Below are positions 36,317-47,262 of a stretch of DNA of 64,000 nucleotides, piece by piece. This DNA is from Congeria kusceri (Eukaryota; Mollusca; Bivalvia; Myida; Dreissenidae). The position numbers and the translations under genes were made by a program. The DNA is taken from assembly GCA_027627225.1 (NCBI GenBank), contig CM051033.1, positions 13,316,058 to 13,380,057 on the forward strand, written 5' to 3'. How positions within the stretch are numbered: the first letter of the stretch is position 1; each line of letters starts with the position of its first letter. The notes under the pieces are model-generated. The model was given only the letters and a program-made list of their open reading frames with translations, did not search any database and had not been told where the DNA came from.

Positions 36317-37532
36317 TTAATTTAACTGTTTTTCACAAGCTACAGTAAAATTAATAAGACATGGATAATCTGCCCAATGCCCATTAAATTGTTTATAAGA
36401 TGCAACGCAGTGTTCAGAATCACCGTTATTTTTGGGTTCGTTGGAATACCATGGCAGGTAGTTGACAGTGTTGTTGTCAGGATAACTCCTCCATGTTTGG
36501 TCTTGTACTTTTTCTATTCCAATCCATAATTGTGTTGAAGCTGAAAGTAAGTATGGTCAAAGTACATGTATTATCAATGCAATATCAATGTATATTATGC
36601 TATGCAATAATTGAAAACTGCTGACGTATATTTAGTAAAAAACCTTTATATGCGCATTTCAAACGACGAAATGACTGATTATACATCTTCGTTCCGACTC
36701 ATTGTATTCAAACTAGTATCATCATGTATTATGAAACTTAGCTGCATCATTATCTGCCAAACGCATTTCGTATAATTCAATACAGTCGACTAATTGCAAC
36801 TTAGCGTTCAGCGTTAAAACACGGACAAAATTATGATAACAAAAAACAGAAGGTGATCAACACGGAGGTAACCGCTTTAAACAGCAAGTTCCCGGTAAAT
36901 GGCGAATATTAAATCCATTTCCGATTGTACGTAGACTTACATCCTAATCCGCGTTAACCAAAGAGGATGTAACACAACATGTATAACAAACTAAATCGTT
37001 CGACAACAAAAGTTACTAATTGTTACACTATTACTGACTACAATGTATACTAGTAATATATTTAACAATAGTTCCTTCATCCAAAAAAAGTTATATGTTA
37101 AACATATAAATTGTTTATAAACCTGAGTTTATTTACAATATTTAAATGTCGTCTTTACACAGCCAATACATCTGAACATATAATGAAAAAAGGAGCTGTC
37201 GTATTTCGTGTTAGTAGCGTACACAATATTTCAAACTATTTATAGAATGTTACAATATTTGAATAACGTCTTTACACAGCCAATACACCTGAGCATATAA
37301 TGACTTAAATATTTAATTCTAAGTGTATGTAAATATAATTTAACTAAACATAACCTTAGAATGATTTATTTTACGAACTTTGTATTCAGTGTAAATCCAA
37401 GGCTTTTATTAAAATAGAACACAACAGAAGAGTAATCTTACCCGCGAAATAGATCAATGTGTTTCTTATAAACTCGTTCTCATCATCATCATCAGGAAGG
37501 ATCACGTGAGCTTCCATGCTAGTACAGTACTC
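36317..37532 (-). CDS. C-type lectin CRD, carboxy-terminal two exons
   Basis: Two exons on the minus strand. Exon 37,442-37,532 follows a strong pyrimidine-rich acceptor (TTCACTGTAG/GAG) and reads EYCTSMEAHVILPDDDDENE then FIRN. Exon 36,317-36,540 follows TTACTTTCAG and reads ASTQLWIGIEKVQDQTW, then PWYSNEPKNNGDSEHCV, WADYPC and VACEKQLN with stop TAA at 36,317-36,319. The phase-1 junction between them is exact (G + CT = Ala). WIG, the W-D-C block and the final ACEK are classic C-type lectin-like positions. The sugar-binding EPN triad is EPK here, so calcium-dependent sugar binding may be altered. A secreted lectin, probably joined to the upstream exons at 41.3 and 45.3 kb. Confidence 0.7.
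37136..37305. repeat. Short local duplication in the lectin intron
   Basis: CGTCTTTACACAGCCAATAC with flanks (ACAATATTTAAAT/GAATA upstream, CATATAATGA downstream) occurs at about 37,136-37,185 and again at about 37,252-37,303. Confidence 0.55.
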
Positions 37533-37682
37533 CTACAGTGAAGTTAAAAATCAGAGTCCACGCCAATAGTAAATACAACAAATATACACTATAATTTTCC
37601 TGTTATGTGTACACGCGTATATGTTACATTGTGGTACTTATTTTGACTTCGAAGTCTGTGTTAAAGACGTTCGCAACAATGT

Positions 37683-40240
37683 CCTTCAATTTTTTTCCAA
37701 CGACAGATTTTCTTAAAACTTGGTACAAACATGCATCAATGTATCCTAATACTAAAACAGTCTTAAAAAATAGGGGTCAGCGGACTTTTTCCGGAAATAT
37801 TGAATTTTGAATATGGTATCTGTCGAAGCCTTTTTTCAGTTTGTGTTACTTAGAATGTTGAAAAATATAAAGGGTTTACATTCAAACAAAGATGGAGATT
37901 TTTAAATGCATCTTTTTTTAAATATTTCGTTTGATAATACACAAGTGCAGTTTAATGATAAAACGCGCTTTATCTACAGTTATCATTTACCAAATGACTT
38001 GTAATGGACGCTTAACGAGGTGAATTTTGCATCAAATTTGCCTGTGAAAACATCACTAATTTGTCAAATATCCGTCATTGTATACTCAAACTAAAACAGT
38101 CTTAAAATATAGGGGTCATCGGCCTTGTTCCGGAAATAGTGTGTTTTGAATACGGTCCGTGTCGAAGCCCCTTTTTCAGCTTGGATTTTTATCAATGTTT
38201 TAAGTGTATAGGAGAGTTATTTTTCAAACAAGGTTATGGTTCTTTCAACTGATATGTTTGTACATGCTTTGATTGGCAATATACATGTATATGTTGATAA
38301 TAAATAGAGGATATTTGTTTGTTTTCGGTGTGATAACGCGTGATATCATTATCGGAAAGGGAGACAATAAATATTTTCACAAGCGCTTGCGAGAGTGAAA
38401 ATATGTATACTGTATCCCTTTCTGGCGACGATATCACGCGTTATCATGTATATTGCCAAACAAAGCATGCATCAATTGGCGTCCAGAGAATCATAACAGC
38501 TAATATTTCAATAAGTGAGGAATTTATATTTATAAACTTGCTGTGCATGTTTATATGAAATTGAATGGCGGCTTCGTTCTATTAAGAATATAATAGAATT
38601 GCACATTTCTATCAAGTTATCCAGTAAATGTTAATCAACCTATACAAAGATCTATATCTTTCAGAAAATAAAATGTTGTGAAATAAGTATCGGAAATACG
38701 TTGAAATGTTATTCGTCTTACTTTTACTTCATATGCGTAGCATTAATACATTATTTGCAATACCAATTATACACAGAAACCCTTGATACATCATATTCCT
38801 ACCGAATATAATTTTAAATCGCCATAGCCTAATGAAATTTTATGTTTGTGTTATCAAAAATGGAAGTCATCGTTATTTCAAATAAGCTGAATGTTCTCTG
38901 AAGATTGCTTTTCATTAGGATACTAGTACACGGTATAAATGATGAATTGACTTCGAAATGTGTATGTAGTATGCATAGATAACTTCCAAGATGAAGGTAG
39001 GGTATATTACAATTATTTTCGTATATTGTTAATTTGTTAATTTTGGCTGACACATTTATTTAATAATGATGTTAACGTAAATTATTTACGTTATTCATGT
39101 ATCACTGGTGAAAACATGGGGCGGTATGATCGGTTTATTCACGGTACAAATATTAATACTTTTGAATTATTCACACATTAGTATTGGGATCTGAGAAGTT
39201 TTCGTATGGTGCTCAGACAATTTGGGGACCGAGAAGTCGCTTTGTCTAGGTGGGAACCGAAAAATCTGGGGTCCGAGAAGCCACGTAACCGATCATCTTG
39301 GCCCTCTTGTATATGTTTAGGGTAAAAGTGATATCTCAATATTAATGTCAACGCCGATTGTCTTTTTTAAAGACATTTCTTGTTTTGACTCTATATGACT
39401 ATACTCAAGGCATTCTCATGGCAGCGTGTTTACAGTACGACAGTCTACTATGCTACACAGTATATTTATAGACAACGCATAATCCGTTTTTCTAAATTTA
39501 TTTAAGTTTAAATACAATTGGATACACGTAGTCGTTGAATAATGGTCAGCTTTTAAATCAAGAAGTTAACGCACACTGCTAGCTTTAAATATATTTATGA
39601 TAAAAGTACATATTGAAAGTGAAATTGCCTTCAGTTTTCCGAAATTCAGTTTTATAAGAATAGCGTGTGCATAGGTGCTATTATGTCAACAATAGTTAAC
39701 ACAGTCACGACATTCAAACGCACATGTGTTTTCGCAAGCAATTTAAGCTGATCAAACTCGTAGATGCGCGTTAGAATGTAAAACAACAAAAGATGTACTG
39801 TTAGGAGTGTTCTTAATTGAATACTTATACGTATAAAGTGTTTTTTATATTAATTATTCGGACTTAACTTCACAATTGGATTAAAAGCCTGTCAAGAATT
39901 TGAAGAAAACAAGATGGCGGAGAATTAAACGCTGAACACTACTTACAAGAACACACATTGAATACTTTAATACTTAAGAGTGGTTACTGGATATAAAAAC
40001 TTAATACACACATAATGAATTTGACTGGACATTTAAGTGTGTCAAATGGGAATTAATAATGCTTTCTGAAACTTCATTTTTAGCAAATGGATCTTTTGTT
40101 CCAAACGACAGATTTTCTTAAAATTTCACACAGACATGCACCAATGTATATTTACACCGAAACATTAATAAAAAGAATGGCTCACCGAACTTGTTTGGGG
40201 AATATTGGATTTCATATAGGGGACCAGTGTAGGTTTCTAC
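37683..40240. repeat. Three dispersed copies of a ~150-bp repeat
   Basis: Copies at about 37,683-37,830, 38,050-38,195 and 40,095-40,245. Shared words include GACAGATTTTCTTAAAA, ATGCA(T/C)CAATGTAT, AAACAGTCTTAAAA(A/T)ATAGGGGTCA, and the tail TCCGGAAATA...TGTCGAAGCC. They diverge from each other and show no coding potential. Between them lie AT-rich intron and intergenic DNA and, at about 39,180-39,290, a three-fold degenerate motif GGGGxCCGAGAAG. Confidence 0.5.
38263..38469. mobile_element. Foldback element in the lectin intron
   Basis: TGATAACGCGTGATATC (38,331-38,347) is perfectly inverted at 38,430-38,446. The pairing continues inward (GGAAAGGGAGACA with TGTATCCCTTTCTGG) and outward (CATGCTTTGATTGGCAATATACATG with CATGTATATTGCCAAACAAAGCATG). 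The left arm alone carries an extra insert of about 43 bp with AGAGGATATTTGTTTG, a word shared with the foldback at 54,221. Confidence 0.7.
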
Positions 40241-40713
40241 CTGTTTCGTTTTAACATACATAAACAACGTATCAATAGAATAAAGATATTTAATGGATCA
40301 TTTCTGACCTAATTTTGTTAGGAAATACATTGCATAGTGTGTTTTTGATTATTATATATGCTTTATGGAATTTTACTATTAAAAATATTTATTTTGAATG
40401 GACATTAGAGATGAAATTAGTATATTGTAACCTATGTACAATAAAGAAAAAATGAAGCAAAAGGAGAAATTAACCCAAATATTTTCTTTTTGTTGCGAAC
40501 GTCTTTTATAAATAAATAATAGAGCAATCAATTAGCAAAAGCTATTAAATTGTGTTTAACTTTGAGTTTTCTCTGCACGTGTTTTGCGGTTTAATACGGC
40601 TAGTCAAACATGCGGTTTGATTTTGATGCGCACGTATATTACATTTACAGAATGTAGCTGGATTACATGTCCATAAAACCCATCAGTAAATATATATTCT
40701 AGATACAGTGCTA

Positions 40714-41216
40714 GAATCCCGGACATAATCCGTCCTGGACAAAATCTCTCCTGCTCATTTTCGCCTTCCCGGACATAATCCCTCCCGATAATTTAACCCC
40801 GCGGACAACTCCCCCCCCCCCCCCCTATTGAAGACATTTTTAGTTTTCATATGTATTTATTTAAATTATAAATTAGAAATTATTATGGTGAAAAATGTAT
40901 TGCTTATAAAATTGGAAATAAAGTGGACGTTTGCCGGTTTGTTTCTGTTTAAACATACATTCTAACAACAAATTGTTAATTAAAGTAGCAATTATATTGA
41001 TTTATGTCCTAATGCATTTACCGTTGGGTAAATATTGTGCTTGATTTTGGATATGGCATAAATAAATAAATATTTTTCAATAACTATTTTTAAGAGAATA
41101 CAAACACGGTTGTTAAAGGTTGATGTCCGTGTTGTAAAAACGACGGGAGGGATTTTGTCTGGGTACGTACAATGAAACAAGAGTGATTATGTCCGGGGCA
41201 ATTTTGTCCGGATACC
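40714..41216. mobile_element. 503-bp MITE with terminal inverted repeats and 9-bp target duplication
   Basis: ACAGTGCTA occurs at 40,705-40,713 and again at 41,217-41,225. Between them the ends are inverted: left GAATCCCGGACATAAT, right (reverse complement) GGTATCCGGACAAAATTGCC. Internal words CCCGGACATAATCC and GACAAAATC(T/C)CTCC repeat on both sides. A run of about 16 C lies near 40,809-40,824. No coding potential, so it is non-autonomous. An 8-9 bp duplication would suit a hAT-like or similar family. Confidence 0.65.
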
Positions 41217-41290
41217 ACAGTGCTAAATGATCCATGGACACCTGGTATAACCGTATTTATTGATGCAAAACTAAGTATTTAGCAATAAAC

Positions 41291-41389
41291 TTGAACCAAA
41301 GAAATGACATAGCATTTCAGCCGCGAACGTCATTGTTTTGGTGAAATCGAAGCATACATCTGAGTAAAGTAGCCAACCGTTCGAGCAAG
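41291..41389 (-). CDS. C-type lectin CRD, amino-terminal exon
   Basis: After the acceptor TTTTATCAACAG the minus strand reads ACSNGWLLYSDVCFDF, then TMTFAAEMLCHFFGSS. This is the start of a long-form C-type lectin domain, C-x3-W then C, F, A, C. The entry phase (1) matches the donor of the PAN exon (G + CT = Ala). The likely donor (TCAA/GTTTAT) is weak and phase 1, whereas the next recognised exon (37,532) must be entered in phase 0. Its content (EYC...AHV) also partly overlaps this exon's LC...GSS. This may therefore belong to a different lectin isoform or be a relic of recombination. Confidence 0.55.
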
Positions 41390-41790
41390 CTGTTGATAAA
41401 ATAAAATATATATTCCAAACGTTAAATTCTAAAATATTTGCATGTGGAACGTGAAAAGTGTCAAGTAGTTGTGAATATCGTTGCCTCAGCATAAATGTTT
41501 AACGATGACTGTGATCTTACCGAAAGCCATGTTACCTTTAACAACTTCACATAATGACTGGCTCAGTTACCTACACACCACATGAATCAACTATTGTACA
41601 TATTGCTAAGCGACATTGTTTGGCTGAAATACTACTATTCCTAAAATGAATGTATACAAAGATTGTTTCAAATACTGAAGAACATACTGCTCTCATTTTC
41701 TACCGTTCATATTTTTATGGTGAAATTGCAGCATATATGCATAATCACTCGATCCGTGGTACTACATATAAATACTGCATACTCCTAACA

Positions 41791-41883
41791 AGAATAGATC
41801 AGTTAAGCTGAATCAGACATCAGCCGATGTGCCAGAGACGCCCGAGTCAGAAATTATGATGAAAGTAATGAGATGGCTTAATG
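41791..41883 (+). repeat. Inverted copy of a gag fragment beside the truncated retrotransposon
   Basis: The sequence from CTCCTAACAAGAATAGATCA through GATGAAAGTAATGA repeats, in opposite orientation, the gag segment at about 43,210-43,303. The match is nearly perfect over about 80 bp and fades after that. It sits at the point where the reverse transcriptase homology stops. Confidence 0.8.
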
Positions 41884-43834
41884 ACACCCATTGACGACAT
41901 TTCATTTAAGTGTTCACGCACTTCATCAATAAGACCCGGTGGAACACGACGATATGGCTCTTTGAAAGGCTCCGCGTTATCTAGTTTTATCTCGTGTTTT
42001 ACCAAATCAGTATTACCGATATCAAGTGGGCCTTGCGAAAACACATTTCGCCACTTCCAAAAGAAGTTTTCTAAAATGAGCCTTTTATCAGTGTCTAAAT
42101 GATCAAGATTTACTTATATATTTTTGAGAAAATCTTCCTTCAAATGACTTTTGTCATCTGAAGGACACTTCTTATCAGTGACTTTAGAGTTTTCAGGAGT
42201 CCAAGATCTCAACATTGTTACGTCATGCAATTCACAGACAACTGAGTTTGGGGGTATAGTTATTGTTTTCGCAGACATGTTAAATATGCGAACAGGGACT
42301 CTTACAGTCTTACCAGGGCTGTTTAGTCTGACTACTCTAGGGCATACTCCAATTCTAGTCGATGCCAGAGGCGACTGTTCAGTTACAGCACTATTACATT
42401 CAGATGTCTTTCTCATGAAACCCCAAAGTGTAATAGTTTCAAAAGGTTGGACAATAACCGGATTTCCGGTAGTTTTAACCGTACCAACTGGTTCTTGAGT
42501 GGATACAGCCATTAGAGCTGCTTTCCACTCTTCAGAGAAATTAGATTTATCAACACCACTCATAAATCTAATAAAATTTGTCCCGATTATGACGGGAACG
42601 TCTAAATTGTAGTCTGTATTAAATACTACAAGAACAGGAACAGAAAACGACTCATTGGTTATTTTTGGCACCCTTATAAAAGCTTCAATGTAACCCATAT
42701 AAGGAATTTCCTTGTCATCTGCCCCTTTAATAGAAAGATTTAATTCTTTCAGAGTATGTAACATAGGCCTATGTTCCAATTTTGCATAAAACGCTTGACT
42801 GACTGTGGTGTTCATTGCTCCACTGTCAATAAGAGCCGTCGTTTGAACCCCGTTAAACTCAATTTCGGACTCATTTGAATACCCAACTAACCTCTCAAAT
42901 AACGACGCTGTTCCTATTGGGCCTTTTCTATTGTTGTCACCCATTTGGCCCTCAATGGTGACATTTTCTAGTTTAAAGGTTTCGTGTCACTAGAACCGGA
43001 TTTTGAAACATTGTTAGCACGTGTATTTTCCAACGATTTATATTCAGTTCTGGTACTTTCGTTAAAGCCTCTACCGCGGTTTCGATAAGCACTTCGACCT
43101 CTCGACCTTTGTTGTATTCCACCTCTTTGTGGTCTTGTATCTACTGAGTCATAATGTGAGTGCTGTGTATTCTGGAATTCCTCAAGTTTTCTTTCGAAGT
43201 CATCTAGCCGTTTCATTACTTTCATCATAATTTCTGACTCGGGCGTCTCTGGCACATCGGCTGATGTCTGATTCAGCTTAACTGATCTATTCTTGTTAGG
43301 AGCTCGTTCCTTTTCTAACTTCAGTTCGTACTCTTCTGCTCTAATCTTATTCCGGAGCACTTCATAGGTCATGTATGTACGAGTTGCATGTCTCAACTCG
43401 TCATTTCTGAGTCCTCTCCACAATATATTCTTCAGCTTCTTATTTCTCTCTGCTTCTGGCATACGTGTTCTCCTTTCTATCTGCAGCAACATGTCTTCCA
43501 ATCGTAAACCCCATTCTACTATTGACTCTTCGGTTTTCTGTTCTGCTAATAGGAATCTCGAGAGGATGCAGTCTTCACTGGCTACATTACCAAAATGTTC
43601 TTCTAAACTCTTCATGATATCATCAACTTTGGCGTGTGTTCTTAAGTGTAGCATACATTTTCTAGCCTGATCTCTAAGAGCTTTTCTTAAAGATTGCTTC
43701 AGTATGTGTTCCGAATATATTTGGCTGACACTTTCGAACTCAAGTTTGAACTCTTCGAATGAAGCTTCGTTTTTCGGCACCGGTTCTTTTCCTGAAAAAG
43801 GTGTCAGATTCACTTTCACGTTTAATTCAACCAC
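41884..43834 (-). pseudogene. Defective Ty3-type LTR retrotransposon (gag, protease, start of RT)
   Basis: Minus strand. Gag is an intact frame at 42,968-43,834 (289 residues) with a helical capsid-like region (YSEHILKQSLRKALRDQARK, LRTHAKVDDIMKSLEEHFGN), a basic RG-rich tail and no visible zinc knuckle. Pol follows in the -1 frame, with the aspartic protease motif ALIDSGAMNTTVS near 42,820. After a TAA at 42,111-42,113 the same frame continues into the reverse transcriptase amino-terminal block (VFSQGPLDIGNTDLVKHEI, PYRRVPPGLIDEVREHL, GVIKPS). The rest of RT, RNase H and integrase are missing and no complete LTR was seen. The element lies in the lectin intron in the same orientation as the lectin. 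Confidence 0.8.
42919..42977 (-). promoter_or_regulatory. -1 ribosomal frameshift signal between gag and pol
   Basis: The gag frame ends TTA AAC TAG, and the heptamer T TTA AAC (42,971-42,977) is a canonical X XXY YYZ slippery site. After a -1 slip the frame reads TTT AAA CTA GAA and runs into the protease frame. Seven bases downstream, TGTCACC (42,963-42,957) can pair with GGTGACA (42,941-42,935). GGGCC inside that loop (42,951-42,947) can pair with GGCCC (42,923-42,919), giving an H-type pseudoknot-like fold. Confidence 0.7.
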
Positions 43835-43909
43835 ATTACCTTTGTTGTCTGTACTAAGATTCGTTATCGCATCCTATTGTTGCCGTTTGGCTACTTTATG
43901 GTGGTGGTT

Positions 43910-44211
43910 CTGAATGATAAGTCAAATATATATATATAATATATATTTAATCATGCTATACAAATAGCCAAAAACCGAATCTTACAAAATGCATTTCCGA
44001 CAGATATGGTGAGCAAATATAATAAATTCATTTATTCCATAAAATACAAATATCAAATTATATAATAAAATAAATATCAGATCAACAACAGTTAATTATA
44101 AAAAATAAACATAGAAATATAAGAAAAGTGTTATATCTACCTGAATGATAAGTCAAATATATATATATAATATATATTTAATCATGCTATACAAATAGCC
44201 AAAAACCGAAT
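43910..44211. repeat. Two 71-bp direct repeats
   Basis: The same 71 bp (CTGAATGATAAGTCAAATAT ... AATAGCCAAAAACCGAAT) occurs at 43,910-43,980 and 44,141-44,211, just upstream of gag on the element's strand and separated by 160 bp of AT-rich DNA. It could be a remnant of the LTR/leader region or a local duplication. TG...CA LTR ends and a primer-binding site were not identified. Confidence 0.7.
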
Positions 44212-45276
44212 GAGACAAAATGCGCCCATTTGTCACCTCCGTGTCGAACCGACACATTTCATTTGTTAATATATTTGGATCAGCTATTTGATTGGTAAAT
44301 ATAAAATGAATGCAAGTGAAAACTGGTTCAAGTGCTCGGTTAATGTGTGACCACGGGGAATTATGAACATTGATTTCTGCTCTAGATAATCACGATTTAC
44401 TAACAAAGAAAATTTAAACTGCTATCACTACTAGAAATCTACACGCAAATTACAACTAATTGTGGTCAAAACTATTTGAATAAATGCATTAACCTATTTT
44501 ATATGTGACTCTATTTACAAAATAGTAATATTATAATAATTTTAATATAAGAAATGTATATCCTCTGACACACATAATACAAGACATTGACACAATCAAA
44601 CAATTGTCAAATCATATATGTAAGCCTGTCTGTTAACGTAACTAAATAACGTTAGATAAACATTTAAAACTACAATGCCCATGGATACCGAAGACCGACG
44701 CCAGAATAGTTATCCCTAATTACCAACATAATTTTACAGTGCTATTTTACCTCCCATGTCATATCTCCCAAAATAAAAAAATGCATTTAAAATAACATTG
44801 GATCCAGATGGTTTACGGATCGCAACCCAAATCTAATGATTTGTTCAATGACCCATTTTCAACCTTGTCAGAAAGTGTCATGCAAACCTGTTCCTAGCAG
44901 TGTGCGAAAATATGCTAAATAATGAACACACAAAAAACTAACGCAGCCAAAGACAAAACCTCCTTCGCGGAGGTACCAATTATATAATTATCAACTACAT
45001 GCATAACAAAGCAGTATTTTCTCCTCTGTTTTATTTATTTGACAATAATCGACATACTGAAAAAGGGAATATTCACTGCGTACTCTTGTCTTTTGCGATT
45101 GCTTGAAAATAATTAAGTCCACATGCTATCATGTTGTACTTAATGTACTTCTACTTAGAAAACTAAATAGATAATATTTAGGAAATGATAAAGTTGTGTA
45201 ATGTGCTCGTACGTATCGCAAAGCACTGGGTGGAGGCAAACATTTGACATATCAGAGCCAGTGCTTTCTTACATAC
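44212..45276. other. Lectin first intron, no gene seen
   Basis: AT-rich DNA with small palindromes such as CCTCCTTCGCGGAGG at about 44,960. No exon recognised. Confidence 0.45.
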
Positions 45277-45598
45277 CCGATCCTTTCACGTAACCAACGC
45301 TACCGTTAAGACTCTCAAGCAAATCTGTCTTCCCTATGTATGCTGAGTTGCAACCGATGCACCGTTTTAACGCGTCCACATAAAATATTGATAGACAGTT
45401 TTCAAATCTCGCACATTTTCTAGCACAATCTGCCAAACTGCGAGCTTTCTCAATGCTGAAGACTCGATCTTGTTCGCCACATGCGTATCCAGACAGGTGG
45501 TCGACCTGTGTAAACAACTGTGTCTCCAAAGACTGATTTTGCAGGCCGCCGTAAAACAAGAACTGTAATAACAACCACAGGCCTACATTCCTTACCAT
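45277..45598 (-). CDS. First exon of a secreted PAN-domain lectin
   Basis: ATG at 45,598 (MVRNVGLWLLLQFLFYGG) starts a signal peptide. A PAN/apple-type domain follows: ACGEQDRVFSIEKARSLADC, ARKCARFENCLSIFYVDAL, RCIGCNSAYIGKTDLLES, with the cysteine spacing typical of PAN modules, ending GSVGYVKGS. The donor is TCGG/GTATGTAAG, phase 1, which fits the CRD exon at 41,389. An in-frame ATG 24 bases earlier (45,622) was not chosen, because the TATA box at 45,643-45,650 puts transcription start at about 45,615-45,620. PAN plus C-type lectin is a known secreted architecture in bivalves. Confidence 0.7.
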
Positions 45599-45642
45599 GT
45601 TTGTGCATAGAACGCAATACAATCTGAGAGCTAACCAGTTCT

Positions 45643-45650
45643 ATTATATA
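45643..45650 (-). promoter_or_regulatory. TATA box of the PAN-lectin gene
   Basis: TATATAAT on the minus strand (GCGTATATAATAG context), 45 bp upstream of the chosen ATG. Confidence 0.5.
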
Positions 45651-46871
45651 CGCAAAGCCCAAACTGAAAACTTGTACTAATTGGTGCGCGGATGAGACGA
45701 AATTGGGTTATACAAATAGCAAATATAATTAAAACAAATTCTATAATTGAAATTACCTGGATCCTAATCCCAATTAAGTATAGAGGTTTTGTAAAAAAAC
45801 AACAACATATAATTAAAATTAAAACGCCAATACATTAAAGTCCGAACTCTTTCTCTGATGAGCTCAATTTGCTCTAACAATTCAATTATAAATAGATCAA
45901 TATGTGCTCAACACCTCTTTATTCAAACTGGACAATTTGCGTAGTTGTTTTCAAAGGGTTACAGACAGCCCGTTTCTGAGTTGCCCTACTTGAGACGTCA
46001 TCCACTATTTAACAAAGATGGGTTTTGTTTACATTATGAGTTCGATACATTGATGACGATAATTAAACCTTAACGATTCGAGTTTAAACAAACATACATA
46101 CATTGTAAAAAATAATTGTAACTTGTTTGTCAATGCTCCAAAGGATATAATACGAATAACCATTAAAATGGTACAACAATTAGAAAAAGGTTGACAATTC
46201 ATTTACACATACATGTGTGATACGATGGGCATCTCGGTTCTAGAGTTAAATAAAATAGAACATTTGAAATGGCAAATGGAACACAGGAATTTAGGGAAAA
46301 TATTCAGCAATGTCTACGCGAAGTTTTATAACATAATATATTATTGAGTGATTAATAAAGGTACATGCATTTAAAAACTTCGTAAGCGTTATCATGAATT
46401 TAATATGGGAGGAATATACAATTCAATGCCCGTCAAGAACAAAGATGAGTAATAGTTGTGGCCGTCCCAGCATTGATTTCCCCTTGGGGTCACATGACAC
46501 ACTTTGTTAATTGTCTGTAAAGAATTGCACCCGGAAAGTGCGTGTGACCGTCGTGGGTTCAATGTGAGACGTTTGTTTGGCGATGACATCACTTCCTCTT
46601 GTTTTGAACAATTGTGGAATAATGACTGTGCAATGCAGACGTGTCTCAAGCTATCCGTTCATCCTGCCATTAAATACAATACAATCACACGTTTAGCAAT
46701 ATTTGGACCCGGACTGGTATTCAAAAAGCTCCAAAGCAAATTTTAACTCAAAGGGGCGTATCGGCAGTTAATACGGTATCCTATTTTAATATCTTCAAAC
46801 ATTAAATTATGTTTAATGAAATATTCATTAAATGATTATTTCACACATATGTCTCGTTTTATAAACAAACA
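45651..46871. other. Upstream of the lectin gene, no gene seen
   Basis: Parts (about 45,815-46,000) resemble 56,160-56,310 beside the lectin pseudogene, for example CCCGTTTCTGAGTTG against CCCATTTCTGAGTTG. The duplicated lectin copy therefore includes promoter-side DNA. No further exon recognised. Confidence 0.45.
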
Positions 46872-47262
46872 GTATAACCCAACTTTTGACCTTTCTCAAC
46901 ATCCAATCAAATGTTGTGAAAATTTCCTGCCAGTAGTCCCGAATGAATAAATCCTAACCTTGCATCGGCTAGTTTAAAAGAAATCCTCACAAAATGGCTC
47001 CATTTGTTTATGGAGGTCAATGGAAAAAGTGAGCGAATTTAGAAAAATCCACACATACCTCTTTACTTTGTTGACGTTTTTGACTACTTTCCAAGTTCTG
47101 AGCTCCCTACTCAGAAGTTGCATTTGCTCAAGTTTCATTTTCAATTTACATCCCAGTGTTTACAGGCCGTGTAACATGACCTTGGGAAAATCCCCCGCTA
47201 ACATCGCATATTCGATAGGGAACATTCCATAAAATACACTCGCTGACTAACCTGCGCCTATT
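46872..47262 (-). mobile_element. Host repeat with an empty insertion site
   Basis: On the minus strand it matches the outer parts of 2,765-4,165 (CAGCGAGTGTAT, GCATATT...TGTAAACACTGG, AAAGTAAAGAGGTATGT, then GGATTTCTTTT, ACTAGC, GGACTACTGGC). It is contiguous at GGAGCCATTTTGTGAGGATT, where the array copies carry the 1-kb AGCTCACCTGAG element. Confidence 0.75.
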
